Assembly: GCF_023195885.1 (NCBI RefSeq)
Contig: NZ_JALPKO010000005.1
Span: 62,001-126,000 of the forward strand
Source: Methylonatrum kenyense
GTDB lineage: Bacteria > Pseudomonadota > Gammaproteobacteria > Nitrococcales > Aquisalimonadaceae
Length of the DNA: 64,000 bases
Reading direction: 5' to 3'
The position numbers and the translations under genes are program-made. Position 1 is the stretch's first letter. The number at the start of each line of letters is the position of its first letter. This document shows, in pieces, positions 35,407 to 49,362 of this stretch. The notes below the pieces were generated by a model that had not been told where the DNA came from, ran no database searches, and saw nothing but the letters and a program-made list of their open reading frames with translations.

Positions 35407-36462
35407 GTGTTCGAGCACCCGGATTACCAGGGGCACGAAACGGTCCTGTTTGGCCATGATCCGGAGAGTGGATTACGGGCCGTGATTGCCATTCACAATT
35501 CGGCACGGGGTCCCGGGCTTGGTGGCCTGCGCATGCGCGACTACGCCTCGGAGCATGAGGCGCTGGCTGACGTGCTGCGACTGTCCCGGGGCATGAGCTA
35601 CAAGAACGCCATGGCGGGCCTGCCGCATGGCGGTGGCAAGGCCGTGATCCTCGGTGACCCGGAGACGCTGCGCACGCCTTCGCTGATGCGGGCCATGGGC
35701 CGTCTGGTCGAGAGCCTCGGTGGCCGGTATATCACGGCCCAGGACTCCGGCGTTCGCGTCGAGGACCTGCGGCAGCTGGCGCAGACCACCGCGCATGTTA
35801 CCGGGCTGAAGGCCAGTCGCGGACCGGATGGCGAGGAGCGAACCGGCGATCCATCGCCGGCGACGGCCGTTGGTGTGTATCACGGCATCCGTGCCTGCCT
35901 GGAGGCAGTCTTCGGGAGCGGCGACCCGGCAGGACGCAGTATCGCCATCCAGGGTGTCGGCAGTGTCGGTCTGCGCCTGGCGCAAGCGCTGCACGCGGCG
36001 GGCGCGCGGCTGCTGGTGGCGGACATTCATGCCGGGCGGGCGCAGGACGCGGCCGACAGGTTCGGTGCAGAAGTCCTGCCGGTGGCTTCCATTCACGCGG
36101 CCCAGGTGGACGTGTTCGCACCCTGCGCCCTGGGTGGCGCCATCAACGGTGACACCATCGATGGGCTGAGGGCACGCATCGTCGCCGGCGCTGCGAACAA
36201 TCAGCTCGCACGGCCGGAGTTTGGCGCCGCGTTACGCAATGCCGGCATCCTGTATGCCCCGGATTACGTAATCAACGCGGGTGGGGTCATCGACGTTGCC
36301 GCCCAACTCGGCAACTATCGGCCGCAACAGGTCCATGCCCGGGTCGTCGCCATCGCCGACACACTCAGGACCATTTTCCGTGAGGCCACCTCCAATGGCC
36401 TGCAGCCCGAGCAGGTGGCGGATCGTCTGGCCGAGCAGCGCATGCGACAACCGTCGGCATGA
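35407..36462 (+). CDS. Leucine dehydrogenase-like Glu/Leu/Phe/Val dehydrogenase
   Basis: This 351-residue NAD-dependent amino-acid dehydrogenase oxidatively deaminates branched-chain amino acids. It shows the substrate-binding GPGLGGLRM and the catalytic-lysine region [13 protein letters not shown] near residue 75. The Rossmann motif [21 protein letters not shown] lies near residue 180, and [13 protein letters not shown] is also typical. The start codon is GTG at 35407. A hairpin follows the stop codon directly. Confidence 0.9.
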   Translation: MFEHPDYQGHETVLFGHDPESGLRAVIAIHNSARGPGLGGLRMRDYASEHEALADVLRLSRGMSYKNAMAGLPHGGGKAVILGDPETLRTPSLMRAMGRLVESLGGRYITAQDSGVRVEDLRQLAQTTAHVTGLKASRGPDGEERTGDPSPATAVGVYHGIRACLEAVFGSGDPAGRSIAIQGVGSVGLRLAQALHAAGARLLVADIHAGRAQDAADRFGAEVLPVASIHAAQVDVFAPCALGGAINGDTIDGLRARIVAGAANNQLARPEFGAALRNAGILYAPDYVINAGGVIDVAAQLGNYRPQQVHARVVAIADTLRTIFREATSNGLQPEQVADRLAEQRMRQPSA

Positions 36463-36495
36463 AAAAAGCGGATCCGGTCATCCCGGACCCGCTTT
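36462..36495. terminator. Bidirectional intrinsic terminator
   Basis: AGCGGATCCGG (36467-36477) pairs with CCGGACCCGCT (36483-36493), one mismatch, loop of 5. A6 lies on the left and TTT on the right. It overlaps the leucine dehydrogenase stop codon. The six-U run makes it strongest for minus-strand transcripts from metH and the small secreted gene. Confidence 0.78.
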
Positions 36496-36553
36496 CGGAC
36501 GCACCAATCGATTCTGTCAATCCTCCGCTACGCGGCAGTATTCCTGCAACCGA

Positions 36554-36712
36554 TCAATAACCGTTGTCGTGGTCCTCATCATGCTCGTTGTCACCGTGAT
36601 GGGCGTCCGGCGTGTCGACGGAGCCGGAACCGAGGTCAGCCATGGCGGCCGGCGTGGCGACGAAGCCCAGGGCAACGGTCAGGCACAGCAGCAAATCACG
36701 CAGAGTCTTCAT
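36554..36712 (-). CDS. Small secreted His/Asp-rich peptide
   Basis: This 52-residue ORF begins with a clear signal peptide (MKTLRDLLLCLTVALGFVAT, then PAAMA before the likely cleavage). The remainder of under 30 residues is acidic and ends DAHHGDNEHDEDHDNGY, with four His and many Asp/Glu, as in metal-binding tails. I do not know a named family. It lies 34 bp downstream of metH on the same strand and is followed by the terminator at 36462-36495, so it is likely to be transcribed. The ribosome-binding site is weak. Confidence 0.6.
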   Translation of the reverse strand: MKTLRDLLLCLTVALGFVATPAAMADLGSGSVDTPDAHHGDNEHDEDHDNGY

Positions 36713-36746
36713 AACGCATGCTCACGTTGTGCACAGAGAAATAACC

Positions 36747-40442
<3,696 letters not shown>

Positions 40443-40556
40443 GGAGAATCAACGGTTTTTCGTGGACGCGAGCGGCCGCGTAGTATACCCAATCGACAGT
40501 CGGTGTGTGTGCAGGGCACCATTGCCGCTTTCAGCCCGGACGGAGACTGACAGGGA

Positions 40557-41564
40557 ATGCGGGTACTCGTGACCGGCGCGGCCGGCTTCATCGGCGCCGA
40601 TGTGTGCCACCGGTTGCTGGACCGTGGCGACCAGGTGGTTGGTCTGGACAACCTCAACAATTATTACGATGTGGCGCTGAAGGAGGCGCGCCTTGCCCGC
40701 CTGCAGGCCCGCGATGGCTTCTCCTTCCAGCGCCTGGACCTGGCCGATCGTGACGACATGGCGGCCCTGTTCGCCGGGGCCGGATTCGATCGGGTCGTGC
40801 ATCTCGGTGCACAGGCCGGGGTCGGGTATTCGGTCAGTCACCCGCACGCCTATGTCGACAGCAACCTGGTCGGTTTCATGAATGTACTGGATGGCTGTCA
40901 GCGTGCCGGCGTCGCCCATCTCGTGTTCGCCTCTTCCAGCTCGGTCTATGGCGGTAATCGGCAGTTCCCGTTCTCGGAGCACCATGCGGTGGACCATCCC
41001 TTGTCGATGTACGCGGCGACCAAGAAGGCCAACGAGTTGATGGCGCATAGCTACGCACACCTCCACGGTTTGCCCGTGACCGGCCTGCGTTTCTTTACCG
41101 TGTATGGTCCCTGGGGGCGTCCCGACATGGCGCTGTTCAAGTTTGTCGACCGGATCCTGCACGGAAGGCCGATTCCGGTGCATAACGACGGCCGGCACCA
41201 ACGCGATTTCACCTACATCGACGATATTACCGAGGGCGTGATGCGCAGCCTCGACCGGGTGGCCAGCGCCAATCCCGATTGGCAGGCGGTCGCGCCGGAC
41301 CCGGCCAGTAGCAATGTGCCCTACAGGATCTACAACATCGGCAATGGTCAGCCGGTGAATCTGATGCGCTATATCGAGGTGATTGAGGACTGTCTGGGGC
41401 GCAAGGCGGACAAGCAGTTGCTGCCGCAGCAGCCGGGGGATGTGCCGGACACGGCGGCGGATACCACGGATCTGGCCCATGATGTGGGCTACCGGCCGGA
41501 CACGCCGATCGAGGTGGGCGTGCAGCGGTTCGTGGACTGGTACCGGGGATATTACGGAGTATAG
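40557..41564 (+). CDS. UDP-glucuronate 4-epimerase-like NAD-dependent epimerase
   Basis: This 335-residue short-chain dehydrogenase/reductase has the NAD motif GAAGFIGADV at the N terminus. It also has the catalytic Ser and Tyr-Lys pair in FASSSSVYGG and YAATKKANE, plus RFFTVYGPWGRPDMALF, typical of UDP-glucuronate epimerases that make UDP-galacturonate. The ugd gene downstream would supply UDP-glucuronate. The TAG stop is formed by the left boundary of the miniature repeat a7. The gene is divergent from metH. Confidence 0.88.
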   Translation: MRVLVTGAAGFIGADVCHRLLDRGDQVVGLDNLNNYYDVALKEARLARLQARDGFSFQRLDLADRDDMAALFAGAGFDRVVHLGAQAGVGYSVSHPHAYVDSNLVGFMNVLDGCQRAGVAHLVFASSSSVYGGNRQFPFSEHHAVDHPLSMYAATKKANELMAHSYAHLHGLPVTGLRFFTVYGPWGRPDMALFKFVDRILHGRPIPVHNDGRHQRDFTYIDDITEGVMRSLDRVASANPDWQAVAPDPASSNVPYRIYNIGNGQPVNLMRYIEVIEDCLGRKADKQLLPQQPGDVPDTAADTTDLAHDVGYRPDTPIEVGVQRFVDWYRGYYGV

Positions 41565-41612
41565 GAAACACTGAATCCTTTCGCAGACGCGGGAATAAAT
41601 CAGTGTTTCCTA
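41562..41612 (+). repeat. Miniature family A derivative (a7)
   Basis: TAGGAAACACTGA (41562-41574) and TCAGTGTTTCCTA (41600-41612) form 13-bp perfect ends flanked by TA. The right 30 bp are the right terminus of the long elements (CAGACGCGGGAATAAATCAG), so this looks like an internal deletion of a full element. The left TA is part of the epimerase TAG stop codon. Confidence 0.85.
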
Positions 41613-41700
41613 TAAGATCCGATGCGCGCCTCGGCAGGCGGGCATTCGGAAACCCCCGGCCGGGTTACGTATTCAACGTTGAATCGAGCACAGGGACAGC

Positions 41701-43044
41701 ATGAAGATCACGATTTTTGGTAGCGGTTATGTCGGTCTGGTGACCGGCGCGTGTCTGGCGGACGCCGGCAACGAAGTGCTCTGCGTCGATATCGATGCGG
41801 ACAAGGTGGCGCGGTTGAATCGCGGCGAGGTGCCGATCTACGAGCCCGGCCTGGATGACATCATTGCCCGGAACCGCGATGCCGACCGGCTGCGGTTTAC
41901 CACCGATGTGGCTGAGGCCGTTGCATTCGGTCTGCTGCAATTCATTGCCGTCGGCACGCCGCCGGACGAGGACGGCTCCGCCGATCTGCAGTATGTGCTG
42001 GCGGTGGCCCGGTCCATTGGCGAGCACATGGACGGCTACCGCGTGGTGGTCGACAAATCGACGGTGCCGGTTGGCACCGCCGACCGCGTGCGCGCGACCC
42101 TGGATGAGGCCCTGGCCACCCGCGGCGCCGACTATCCGTTCAGCGTGGTGTCCAATCCCGAGTTCCTGAAAGAGGGCGCGGCGATTGCCGATTTCACCAA
42201 GCCCGACCGGATCATTGTCGGCAGTGACGATGAGCGGGCTGCCGAATTGATGCGGGAGCTGTATCGGCCCTTCAGTCGCAGCCATGACAAGCTGATCGTG
42301 ATGGACGTGCGCTCCGCGGAACTGACCAAGTACGCGGCCAATGCGATGCTGGCGACCAAGATCAGCTTCATGAACGAGCTTGCCGGTCTGGCCGAGCGCC
42401 TGGGCGCGGACATTGAGCAGGTGCGGCATGGCATCGGCTCGGATCCCCGGATCGGCTATCACTTCATCTATCCGGGCTGCGGCTACGGTGGTTCCTGTTT
42501 TCCGAAGGACGTCAAGGCGCTGGCACGGACCTCGCGCGGAGTTGAATACGAGCCACTGGTGCTGGACGCTGTAGAGGCAGTCAACGCGCGTCAGAAGCAA
42601 GTGCTGTTCCAGCGCATGCTCCGGCATTACGGTGCCGATGGCCTGCGCGGGCGCACGGTGGCGCTCTGGGGGCTCGCCTTCAAACCCAATACCGACGACA
42701 TGCGCGAGGCTCCCAGCCGCAGCCTGATGGAAGCCCTGTGGCAGGCGGGCGCTCGTGTCCGGGCCCATGACCCGGAAGCCATGCCCGAGACTCTTCGCAT
42801 CTACGGTGAGCGTGACGATCTGCTGCTGCTCGATGATCCAATGGAGACCCTGGAGGGGGCCGATGCGCTGGCGATTTGCACCGAGTGGCAGTCGTTCCGG
42901 AGTCCGGACATGCAACGCATCCGCACAATGCTGAGCGAGCCTGTTATCTTCGACGGACGCAATCTCTATGATCCGCAGCGTCTGGCCGATCTCGGTTTCA
43001 CCTATTACGCCATCGGCCGCGGAGACAGTGTCCATCGCCACTGA
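41701..43044 (+). CDS. ugd: UDP-glucose 6-dehydrogenase
   Basis: Ugd oxidises UDP-glucose to UDP-glucuronate with two NAD+. The 447 residues show the N-terminal Rossmann motif ([20 protein letters not shown]), [12 protein letters not shown] in the substrate site, and the catalytic cysteine region [16 protein letters not shown] near residue 260. It lies between the epimerase and pgi, with galU downstream, which together supply UDP-glucose, UDP-glucuronate and UDP-galacturonate for surface polysaccharide. Confidence 0.95.
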   Translation: MKITIFGSGYVGLVTGACLADAGNEVLCVDIDADKVARLNRGEVPIYEPGLDDIIARNRDADRLRFTTDVAEAVAFGLLQFIAVGTPPDEDGSADLQYVLAVARSIGEHMDGYRVVVDKSTVPVGTADRVRATLDEALATRGADYPFSVVSNPEFLKEGAAIADFTKPDRIIVGSDDERAAELMRELYRPFSRSHDKLIVMDVRSAELTKYAANAMLATKISFMNELAGLAERLGADIEQVRHGIGSDPRIGYHFIYPGCGYGGSCFPKDVKALARTSRGVEYEPLVLDAVEAVNARQKQVLFQRMLRHYGADGLRGRTVALWGLAFKPNTDDMREAPSRSLMEALWQAGARVRAHDPEAMPETLRIYGERDDLLLLDDPMETLEGADALAICTEWQSFRSPDMQRIRTMLSEPVIFDGRNLYDPQRLADLGFTYYAIGRGDSVHRH

Positions 43045-43060
43045 GTATCCGGGAGACGGA

Positions 43061-44701
43061 ATGACGGCTGACAGCGGAAGTCCTGCCTGGCATGCCCTGG
43101 AAACGCATGCAACCGCGATGCAAGGGCGTACCATCGCCAGCCTGTTTGCCGATGATACGGAGCGCTTTGACCGCTTCAGCCTGAGGTGCGGGCCCCTGCT
43201 GCTGGATTATTCCAAGCAGTTGGCGACCGGCGAGACGCTGTCGCTGCTGCTGGATCTGGCGCGCGAGCGTGGCCTTGCGGACTGGATCGAGCGGTTGTTC
43301 CGGGGCGAACACGTCAATGACACGGAAGACCGTCCGGCGCTTCATACCGCGCTGCGGACGCGCGGCGACGATGCGGTCTATGTCGATGGCGTCAACGTGG
43401 TGCCGGAGGTGTATCGGGAACGTGTCCGGATGCGGCTGTTCGTCAACCGGCTGCATCGGGGCGAGTACCGGGGTTGTACCGGGCGGGCGATCACCGACGT
43501 GGTCAATGTCGGGGTCGGCGGCTCGGACCTGGGCGCGGTCATGGCCACCGAGGCGCTGGCGCCGTTCCGCAGCAATGCCATCCGCATGCATTTCGTCTCC
43601 AGCATCGACGGCGTGCATGTCACCGACGTGCTGGAACGGGTCAATCCGAAGACCACCTTGTTCATCGTCTCGTCCAAGTCCTTTACCACCCTGGATACCA
43701 TGACCAATGCGCGCACCGCGCGCGACTGGTTCATGCGCCATGTGGATGACCCGGAGGCCATGGCCGGGCATTTTCTCGGTGTCTCGGCGAATGACCATGC
43801 GATGGCGGAGTACGGCATCCCGCAGGCGAATCGCTTTCACATCTGGGACTGGGTCGGTGGCCGCTATTCGCTGGCCTCCGCGGTGGGGCTGCCGCTGGCG
43901 ATGGCCATCGGCATGGATCACTTCGAGGCCATGCTGGATGGCTTTCATGCCATGGACGAACACCTGCGCGATGCACCGCTGGAGCAGAATCTGCCGGTGA
44001 TCCTGGCCCTGACCGGCGTCTGGTATCGCAATTTTCTCGGCGCCAGCGGCCATGTCGTGCTGCCTTATGACCATCGTCTGCATCGCTTTCCGGCCTATCT
44101 GCAGCAGCTGGAAATGGAAAGCAACGGCAAGTGCGTGACCCGGGAGGGCAGGCCGCTGGCCTGGGAAAGCTGTCCCATCGTCTGGGGAGAGGTGGGGCCC
44201 AATGCCCAGCATTCCTTTTACCAGTTGCTGCACCAGGGGACATCGCTGGTGACCGCCGATTTCCTGGCGCCGGTGAACGGTTCCTCGGAGTATCCGCGTC
44301 ACCATGATCTGGCGCTGGCCAACTGTTTCGCCCAGAGTCGGGCGCTGATGGAGGGTCAGTCGGAAGACCAGGCACGGGCCGACATGCGGGCCTCGGGCAT
44401 GGCCGAGGCCGCCATCGAGCGCGCCGTGCCGCACAAGGTGCATCCCGGCAACAAGCCCAGCAATACCCTGCTGTTCGAGCGACTGGATCCCTACACACTG
44501 GGCATGCTGGTGGCGCTCTACGAACACAAGGTCTTTGTGCAGAGCGTCATCTGGCAGGTCAATCCGTTCGATCAATGGGGCGTCGAGCTGGGCAAGCGGC
44601 TGGCCGCGGAGTTGCTGCCGGCGGTGACTGGCGAATCTGCTCCGGTTGACATGGATCCTTCCACACTCGGCTTGCTGCGTTATCTGCGCGGCAAGCGCTG
44701 A
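43061..44701 (+). CDS. pgi: Glucose-6-phosphate isomerase
   Basis: Pgi interconverts glucose 6-phosphate and fructose 6-phosphate. The 546-residue protein has the family signatures [49 protein letters not shown] and [20 protein letters not shown]. The ATG at 43061 has GGGAGACGGA just upstream, 16 bp after the ugd stop codon; the frame itself extends back into ugd. In this cluster it directs carbon toward glucose 6-phosphate for sugar nucleotides. Confidence 0.95.
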   Translation: MTADSGSPAWHALETHATAMQGRTIASLFADDTERFDRFSLRCGPLLLDYSKQLATGETLSLLLDLARERGLADWIERLFRGEHVNDTEDRPALHTALRTRGDDAVYVDGVNVVPEVYRERVRMRLFVNRLHRGEYRGCTGRAITDVVNVGVGGSDLGAVMATEALAPFRSNAIRMHFVSSIDGVHVTDVLERVNPKTTLFIVSSKSFTTLDTMTNARTARDWFMRHVDDPEAMAGHFLGVSANDHAMAEYGIPQANRFHIWDWVGGRYSLASAVGLPLAMAIGMDHFEAMLDGFHAMDEHLRDAPLEQNLPVILALTGVWYRNFLGASGHVVLPYDHRLHRFPAYLQQLEMESNGKCVTREGRPLAWESCPIVWGEVGPNAQHSFYQLLHQGTSLVTADFLAPVNGSSEYPRHHDLALANCFAQSRALMEGQSEDQARADMRASGMAEAAIERAVPHKVHPGNKPSNTLLFERLDPYTLGMLVALYEHKVFVQSVIWQVNPFDQWGVELGKRLAAELLPAVTGESAPVDMDPSTLGLLRYLRGKR

Positions 44702-44729
44702 ATCACACGCATGGTCACAAGGAGCACTC

Positions 44730-45608
44730 ATGGCTGACAGCATTCGCAAGGTTGTGTTTCCGGTTGCCGGGCTGGGCACGCGGTTTCTGCCCGCGACCAA
44801 GGCCAGCCCGAAGGAGATGCTGCCGGTGGTTGACCGGCCGCTGATCCAGTATGCGGTGGAGGAGGCGGTCGCGGCCGGCGCGGATACCCTGGTGTTCATC
44901 ACAGGTCGGACCAAGCGAGCCATCGAGGACCATTTCGACAAGGCCTATGAACTAGAAGTCGAGCTTGAGGCCAAGGGCAAGCAACGCATGCTGGACCTGG
45001 TGCGGAACACCGTGCCGGACGGGGTCAACTGCATCTACATCCGCCAGGGCGAGGCCCTGGGGCTGGGGCACGCGGTGGCCTGCGCGCGGCCGGTGGTCGG
45101 CAACGAGCCGTTCGGGGTGATCCTGGCCGACGATCTGATTGATGGCGGCAGTGATCCGGTGCTGTTGCAGATGGCGAGGCAGTACCAGGCGCACCAGTGT
45201 TCAATCCTTGGCGTCGAGCGGGTGCCGAAACAGGAGACCGACAAGTACGGTGTGGTCAGCAGCAGCGAGTTCGGGCCGCGTCTGTCGAAGCTCAGCGGAA
45301 TTGTCGAGAAGCCCGATCCGGAGCAGGCGCCATCCGACCTTGCCGTGGTCGGACGCTATATCCTGACGCCGGCCATCTTCGATCTGCTGGAGGCCACGCG
45401 GCCCGACCAGCGCGGCGAGATCCAGCTCACCGACGCCATCGCGGCGTTGCTGGATCAGGAACAGATCCTGGCCCACGAATTCGAGGGTCACCGCTACGAT
45501 TGCGGTAGCAAGCTCGGTTATCTGAAGGCAACCCTGGAATACGGCCTGCGTCACCCCGAGTTGGGTACCGAGTTCGCCGCCTATTTGCGGCAGCGCAGTA
45601 GCGACTGA
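44730..45608 (+). CDS. galU: UTP-glucose-1-phosphate uridylyltransferase
   Basis: GalU makes UDP-glucose from UTP and glucose 1-phosphate. The 292 residues begin with the nucleotidyltransferase signature [30 protein letters not shown] and contain [14 protein letters not shown] and the sugar-binding GIVEKPDP. The ATG at 44730 follows AAGGAGCACTC, a strong ribosome-binding site. It is the last gene of the epimerase-ugd-pgi-galU cluster and supplies the Ugd substrate. Confidence 0.95.
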   Translation: MADSIRKVVFPVAGLGTRFLPATKASPKEMLPVVDRPLIQYAVEEAVAAGADTLVFITGRTKRAIEDHFDKAYELEVELEAKGKQRMLDLVRNTVPDGVNCIYIRQGEALGLGHAVACARPVVGNEPFGVILADDLIDGGSDPVLLQMARQYQAHQCSILGVERVPKQETDKYGVVSSSEFGPRLSKLSGIVEKPDPEQAPSDLAVVGRYILTPAIFDLLEATRPDQRGEIQLTDAIAALLDQEQILAHEFEGHRYDCGSKLGYLKATLEYGLRHPELGTEFAAYLRQRSSD

Positions 45609-45672
45609 AATCTCCCGCCGTGCTAAGCATATAGCGACTGCTACGTTGGCAGGCGCCGTGCTTGACTATAGA

Positions 45673-45733
45673 GTGCCGCAGCATTGGGGAACATCGGCAG
45701 GCCTGCCGATGACGTTCCGCCGTGCTGCGGCAC
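45673..45733. other. Nested palindrome after galU
   Basis: GTGCCGCAGCA (45673-45683) pairs with TGCTGCGGCAC (45723-45733). Inside it is a perfect 18-bp palindrome, ATCGGCAGGCCTGCCGAT (45693-45710). Its sequence matches none of families A-C. No T-tract follows, so a classic terminator is unlikely, but it may mark the end of the galU transcript. Confidence 0.6.
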
Positions 45734-45800
45734 TGGCGTGCATGGGTCCCCCTCGGTTTCCGGGTAGACAGTTGGCACGGCAGGGAGGCGTACAGTCGCG

Positions 45801-47570
45801 GTGGGGGTTGAAGCCTGGTTAACGGTGGCGGTCGTGGTCGCGATGCTGGGTATTCTCAGCCTGACCCGGCTGGCGGCCGACATGGTTTTCCTCGGCGGGC
45901 TCACCGTGTTGCTGGTGGCAGGGGTGCTGACGCCGGCGGAGGCGTTTCGCGGCCTGGGCAACCAGGGCCTGATCACGGTCGCCGTGCTCTACGTGGTGGT
46001 GGCCGGTCTGCAGGAGACAGGTGGCATCCACTGGATCGTGCAGCGGGTGCTCGGCCGTCCGCGCTCGCTGGGCCACGCCCAGCTGCGGCTGATGAGCCCC
46101 GTGGCATTTCTCAGCGCCTTTCTGAACAACACGCCAGTGGTCGCCATGCTGATCCCGGCGGTCAGCGAGTGGGCCCGGAAATTCAACCTGGCCAGTTCGA
46201 AACTGATGATTCCGCTGAGCTATGCGGCGATCCTCGGCGGCACCTGCACGCTGATCGGCACCAGTACCAACCTGGTGGTCAACGGCCTGATCATCGACAG
46301 CACCGAGCATGACGGTCTACGCATGTTCGACCTGGCCTGGGTCGGCGTGCCGGTGGCGCTGGTGGGGCTTGCCTTCATCCTGCTGACCACGCGCTGGCTG
46401 CTGCCGGACCGGCGTCCGGTGCTGAGCCAGATGGGCGATCCGCGCGAGTATTCGGTGGAGATGCTGGTGGACCGGGATGGTCCGCTGGTCGGGCGCAGCG
46501 TCGAAGCCGCCGGCCTGCGTCACCTGTCGGGCATGTTTCTGGCGGAAATTGATCGGGACGGTACCATACTGCCGGCGGTCACCCCGCAGGAGGAATTGCA
46601 GTCCGGCGACCGGCTGCTGTTCGTCGGTGTGGTTGACTCGGTGGCGGAGCTGCAGAAGATCCGTGGCCTGAGCCCGGCAACGGACCAGGTGTTCAAGCTC
46701 GAGGGGCATCGCTCGCAGCGGACGCTGGTCGAAGCGGTGGTTTCGGGAAGCTGCCCGGTGGTGGGCAAGAGCATACGCGACGGCCGATTTCGCTCCCTGT
46801 ATGACGCGGTGGTGATCGCCGTGGCCCGGGATGGCGAGCGGCTGCGGCAGAAGGTTGGTGATATCGTACTGCGCCCCGGCGATACCCTGCTGATGGAGGC
46901 GCGGCCGGTGTTTCTGGAGCAGCAGCGCAATAATCGCGATTTCTTTCTGGTCAGCAAACTGGAGGATTCGGTGACGCCGCGGCACGAAAAGGCCCCGATT
47001 GCGCTGGCCCTGCTGGTGCTCATGGTGCTGGTGGTCACCTTCGGCTGGCTCAGCATGATGGAAGGGGCGCTGCTGGCGGCCGCCGGTATGATCGTGACGC
47101 GCTGTGTCGGGGTGGAGGCCGCACGACGCAGCATCGACTGGTCGGTGCTGCTGGTGATTGCTGCTGCCTTCGGCGTGGGCCTTGCGATGGACAAGACCGG
47201 CGTCGCCGTGACCACGGCGCAGACAGTGATCGGTGTGACCGGGGACAATCCCTGGGTCAACCTGGGTGTGATCTACCTGCTGACCGCGCTGTTCACGGCG
47301 GTGATCACGAACAACGCGGCGGCGGTCCTGATGTTCCCGATCGCCTTTGCGGTGGCGGGGGATCTCGGGCTCGACTACCTGCCCTTTGTGATCGGCGTCA
47401 TGCTCGCCGCCTCGGCCAGTTTTGCGACACCGATCGGCTACCAGACCAACCTGATGGTCATGGGGCCCGGGGGCTACCGCTTCAGCGATTATTTTCGGCT
47501 GGGGCTGCCGCTGAATCTTGTAACCGGCCTGATCGCGGTGCTCGTCATCCCGCTGGTCTGGCCGTTCTGA
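45801..47570 (+). CDS. SLC13-family permease with TrkA_C domains, probable sulfate transporter
   Basis: The 589-residue inner-membrane protein has two halves of hydrophobic helices (about 1-200 and 400-589) separated by two TrkA_C-type regulatory domains (about 210-385). Both halves contain the SLC13/CitMHS hairpin motifs (SAFLNNTPVVAMLIP, and ITNNAAAVLMFPIAFA). This layout matches SAC1-like sulfate transporters. Location directly before Sat-CysC and CysQ supports sulfate as substrate, by inference. The start is probably GTG at 45801, with GGGAGG about 13 nt upstream; a later start is possible. Confidence 0.85.
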   Translation: MGVEAWLTVAVVVAMLGILSLTRLAADMVFLGGLTVLLVAGVLTPAEAFRGLGNQGLITVAVLYVVVAGLQETGGIHWIVQRVLGRPRSLGHAQLRLMSPVAFLSAFLNNTPVVAMLIPAVSEWARKFNLASSKLMIPLSYAAILGGTCTLIGTSTNLVVNGLIIDSTEHDGLRMFDLAWVGVPVALVGLAFILLTTRWLLPDRRPVLSQMGDPREYSVEMLVDRDGPLVGRSVEAAGLRHLSGMFLAEIDRDGTILPAVTPQEELQSGDRLLFVGVVDSVAELQKIRGLSPATDQVFKLEGHRSQRTLVEAVVSGSCPVVGKSIRDGRFRSLYDAVVIAVARDGERLRQKVGDIVLRPGDTLLMEARPVFLEQQRNNRDFFLVSKLEDSVTPRHEKAPIALALLVLMVLVVTFGWLSMMEGALLAAAGMIVTRCVGVEAARRSIDWSVLLVIAAAFGVGLAMDKTGVAVTTAQTVIGVTGDNPWVNLGVIYLLTALFTAVITNNAAAVLMFPIAFAVAGDLGLDYLPFVIGVMLAASASFATPIGYQTNLMVMGPGGYRFSDYFRLGLPLNLVTGLIAVLVIPLVWPF

Positions 47571-47600
47571 ACAACCGATATTGGTATTTCGAGGTGAATC

Positions 47601-49331
47601 ATGACTGAGTCGACATCCGATCTGGTGGAACCGCATGGCGGTGCACTGCGGGAACTGCTGGCGGCGCCGGAACGCGTCGAGCAGCTCAAGGCCGAGGCCG
47701 TGGATCTACGATCCTGGGATCTGACCGAGCGTCAGGTCTGTGATACCGAATTGCTGCTGAACGGCGGGTTCTCGCCGTTGTACGGCTTCCTGACCGAACG
47801 GGATTACGACAGCGTCTGCACCGATATGCGTTTGGCGGACGGCACACTGTGGCCGATCCCGATCAACCTGGATGTGGCGGAAGCCTTCGTCGAGGGCCTT
47901 CAGGCGGGCGACCGAATCGCATTGCGCCACCCGGAAGGCATGGTGCTGGCGGTGATGACGGTGGAGGATATCTACCGGCCGGACTTCAAGCGCGAGGCAG
48001 AGCTGGTCTACGGCGCTGCCGACGATGCGCATCCGGAGGTCTTCCGGCTGTTCAACCAATGCAATCCGGTGTATCTGGGCGGTCGGCTGGAGGGCCTGGA
48101 GCTGCCGCCGCACCACACCTTCAAGCATCTGCGGCACACGCCGCGCGAATTGCGTGAGTGGTTTGCCAAGCTGGGCTGGAACAACGTGGTGGCCTTCCAG
48201 ACCCGGAACCCGATGCACCGGGCCCATGTGGAGTTGGCCAAGCGCGCCTCGCAGACCGGTGCCGCGAATCTGCTGATCCACCCGGTGGTGGGCATGACCA
48301 AGCCGGGTGACGTCGACTACTTCATCCGCGTGCGGTGTTACCAGGAAGTGGTCAAGCACTTCCCGGAGCAGACCACGACCTTGTCGCTGCTGCCGCTGGC
48401 CATGCGCATGGGCGGCCCGCGGGAGGCGGTCTGGCACGCGATCATCCGCAAGAATCACGGTTGCAGCCGATTCATCGTCGGCCGGGATCATGCCGGCCCG
48501 GGCAAAAACGGCCAGGGCGAGGATTTCTACGGACCCTACGATGCGCAGGAGCTGGTGCGCAGCTTCGAGGCAGAACTCGGCATCACCATGCAGCCCTTCG
48601 AGGAAATGGTGTACGTCGAGGACCGCGCCCAGTACGTGCCGCGCTCCGAGGTGCCGGAAGGCGCCCGGGTACTGAACATCTCCGGGACCGAGCTCCGTCG
48701 GCGGCTGAAGGAAGGCCTGGATCTGCCGGACTGGTTCTCCTATCCCCAGGTCATTGCGCATCTGCGGCAGGCCTTCCCGCCCAAGCGTCAGCAGGGCTTC
48801 ACGGTGTTCTTTACCGGCCTGTCCGGCTCCGGCAAGTCCACGATAGCCAACGTGCTGATGGCCAAGCTGATGGAAGTCGGCACGCGGCCGGTGACGCTGC
48901 TGGACGGCGACCTGGTGCGCAAGCACCTGTCCAGCGAACTCGGGTTCTCCAAGGAACACCGGGAGCTGAATATCCAGCGTATCGGCTATGTGGCCAGCGA
49001 GATCACCAAGAACCGCGGGATCGCCATCTGCGCGCCGATTGCACCCTACCGCGCCACGCGGCGCACCGTGCGCGAGATGGTGTCCCAGTACGGCGGCTTC
49101 ATCGAGGTGCATGTGGCCACGCCTCTGGAGGTCTGCGAACAGCGGGACCGCAAGGGCCTGTACGCCAAGGCCCGGGCCGGCCTGATCAAGCAGTTCACGG
49201 GTATCGATGATCCCTACGAGGCGCCGGAACAGGCCGAGGTCGTAGTCGATACCTCCAGGTACAGCGCCGACGAACTGGCCCAGCAGATCCTGCTGCAGCT
49301 GGAGAAGCAGGGGTATATCGACAACGACTGA
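47601..49331 (+). CDS. Bifunctional sulfate adenylyltransferase/APS kinase
   Basis: This 576-residue fusion performs both steps of sulfate activation. An ATP sulfurylase domain (about 1-390) carries FQTRNPMHRAHVELAK and IVGRDHAGPGKNG. An APS kinase domain follows, with the P-loop GLSGSGKST near residue 407 and LLDGDLVRKHLSSELGFS downstream. The product is PAPS. This homomeric type differs from the CysD/CysN form of E. coli. The gene sits between a likely sulfate permease and cysQ, which removes the PAP left after PAPS use. A perfect hairpin spans its stop codon. Confidence 0.94.
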   Translation: MTESTSDLVEPHGGALRELLAAPERVEQLKAEAVDLRSWDLTERQVCDTELLLNGGFSPLYGFLTERDYDSVCTDMRLADGTLWPIPINLDVAEAFVEGLQAGDRIALRHPEGMVLAVMTVEDIYRPDFKREAELVYGAADDAHPEVFRLFNQCNPVYLGGRLEGLELPPHHTFKHLRHTPRELREWFAKLGWNNVVAFQTRNPMHRAHVELAKRASQTGAANLLIHPVVGMTKPGDVDYFIRVRCYQEVVKHFPEQTTTLSLLPLAMRMGGPREAVWHAIIRKNHGCSRFIVGRDHAGPGKNGQGEDFYGPYDAQELVRSFEAELGITMQPFEEMVYVEDRAQYVPRSEVPEGARVLNISGTELRRRLKEGLDLPDWFSYPQVIAHLRQAFPPKRQQGFTVFFTGLSGSGKSTIANVLMAKLMEVGTRPVTLLDGDLVRKHLSSELGFSKEHRELNIQRIGYVASEITKNRGIAICAPIAPYRATRRTVREMVSQYGGFIEVHVATPLEVCEQRDRKGLYAKARAGLIKQFTGIDDPYEAPEQAEVVVDTSRYSADELAQQILLQLEKQGYIDND

Positions 49332-49350
49332 GGCGGGGCCTCAGTCGTTG
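49322..49350 (+). terminator. Perfect hairpin spanning the sat-cysC stop codon
   Basis: CAACGACTGAGGC (49322-49334) and its exact complement (49338-49350) form a 13-bp stem with a GGG loop. The left arm contains the last codons and the TGA stop. No U-tract follows, so it may act as an mRNA 3' barrier rather than a classic terminator. Confidence 0.55.
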
Positions 49351-49362
49351 TCGAGGATTCAG

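Noticed and set aside
40443-40556. A riboswitch (cobalamin, SAM or SAH) upstream of metH
   Set aside because: The likely -10 box leaves a leader of only about 40 nt, and no B12 box or SAH core is visible.
42998-44941. A 647-codon open frame antisense to pgi
   Set aside because: Shadow of pgi; no ribosome-binding site or domains.
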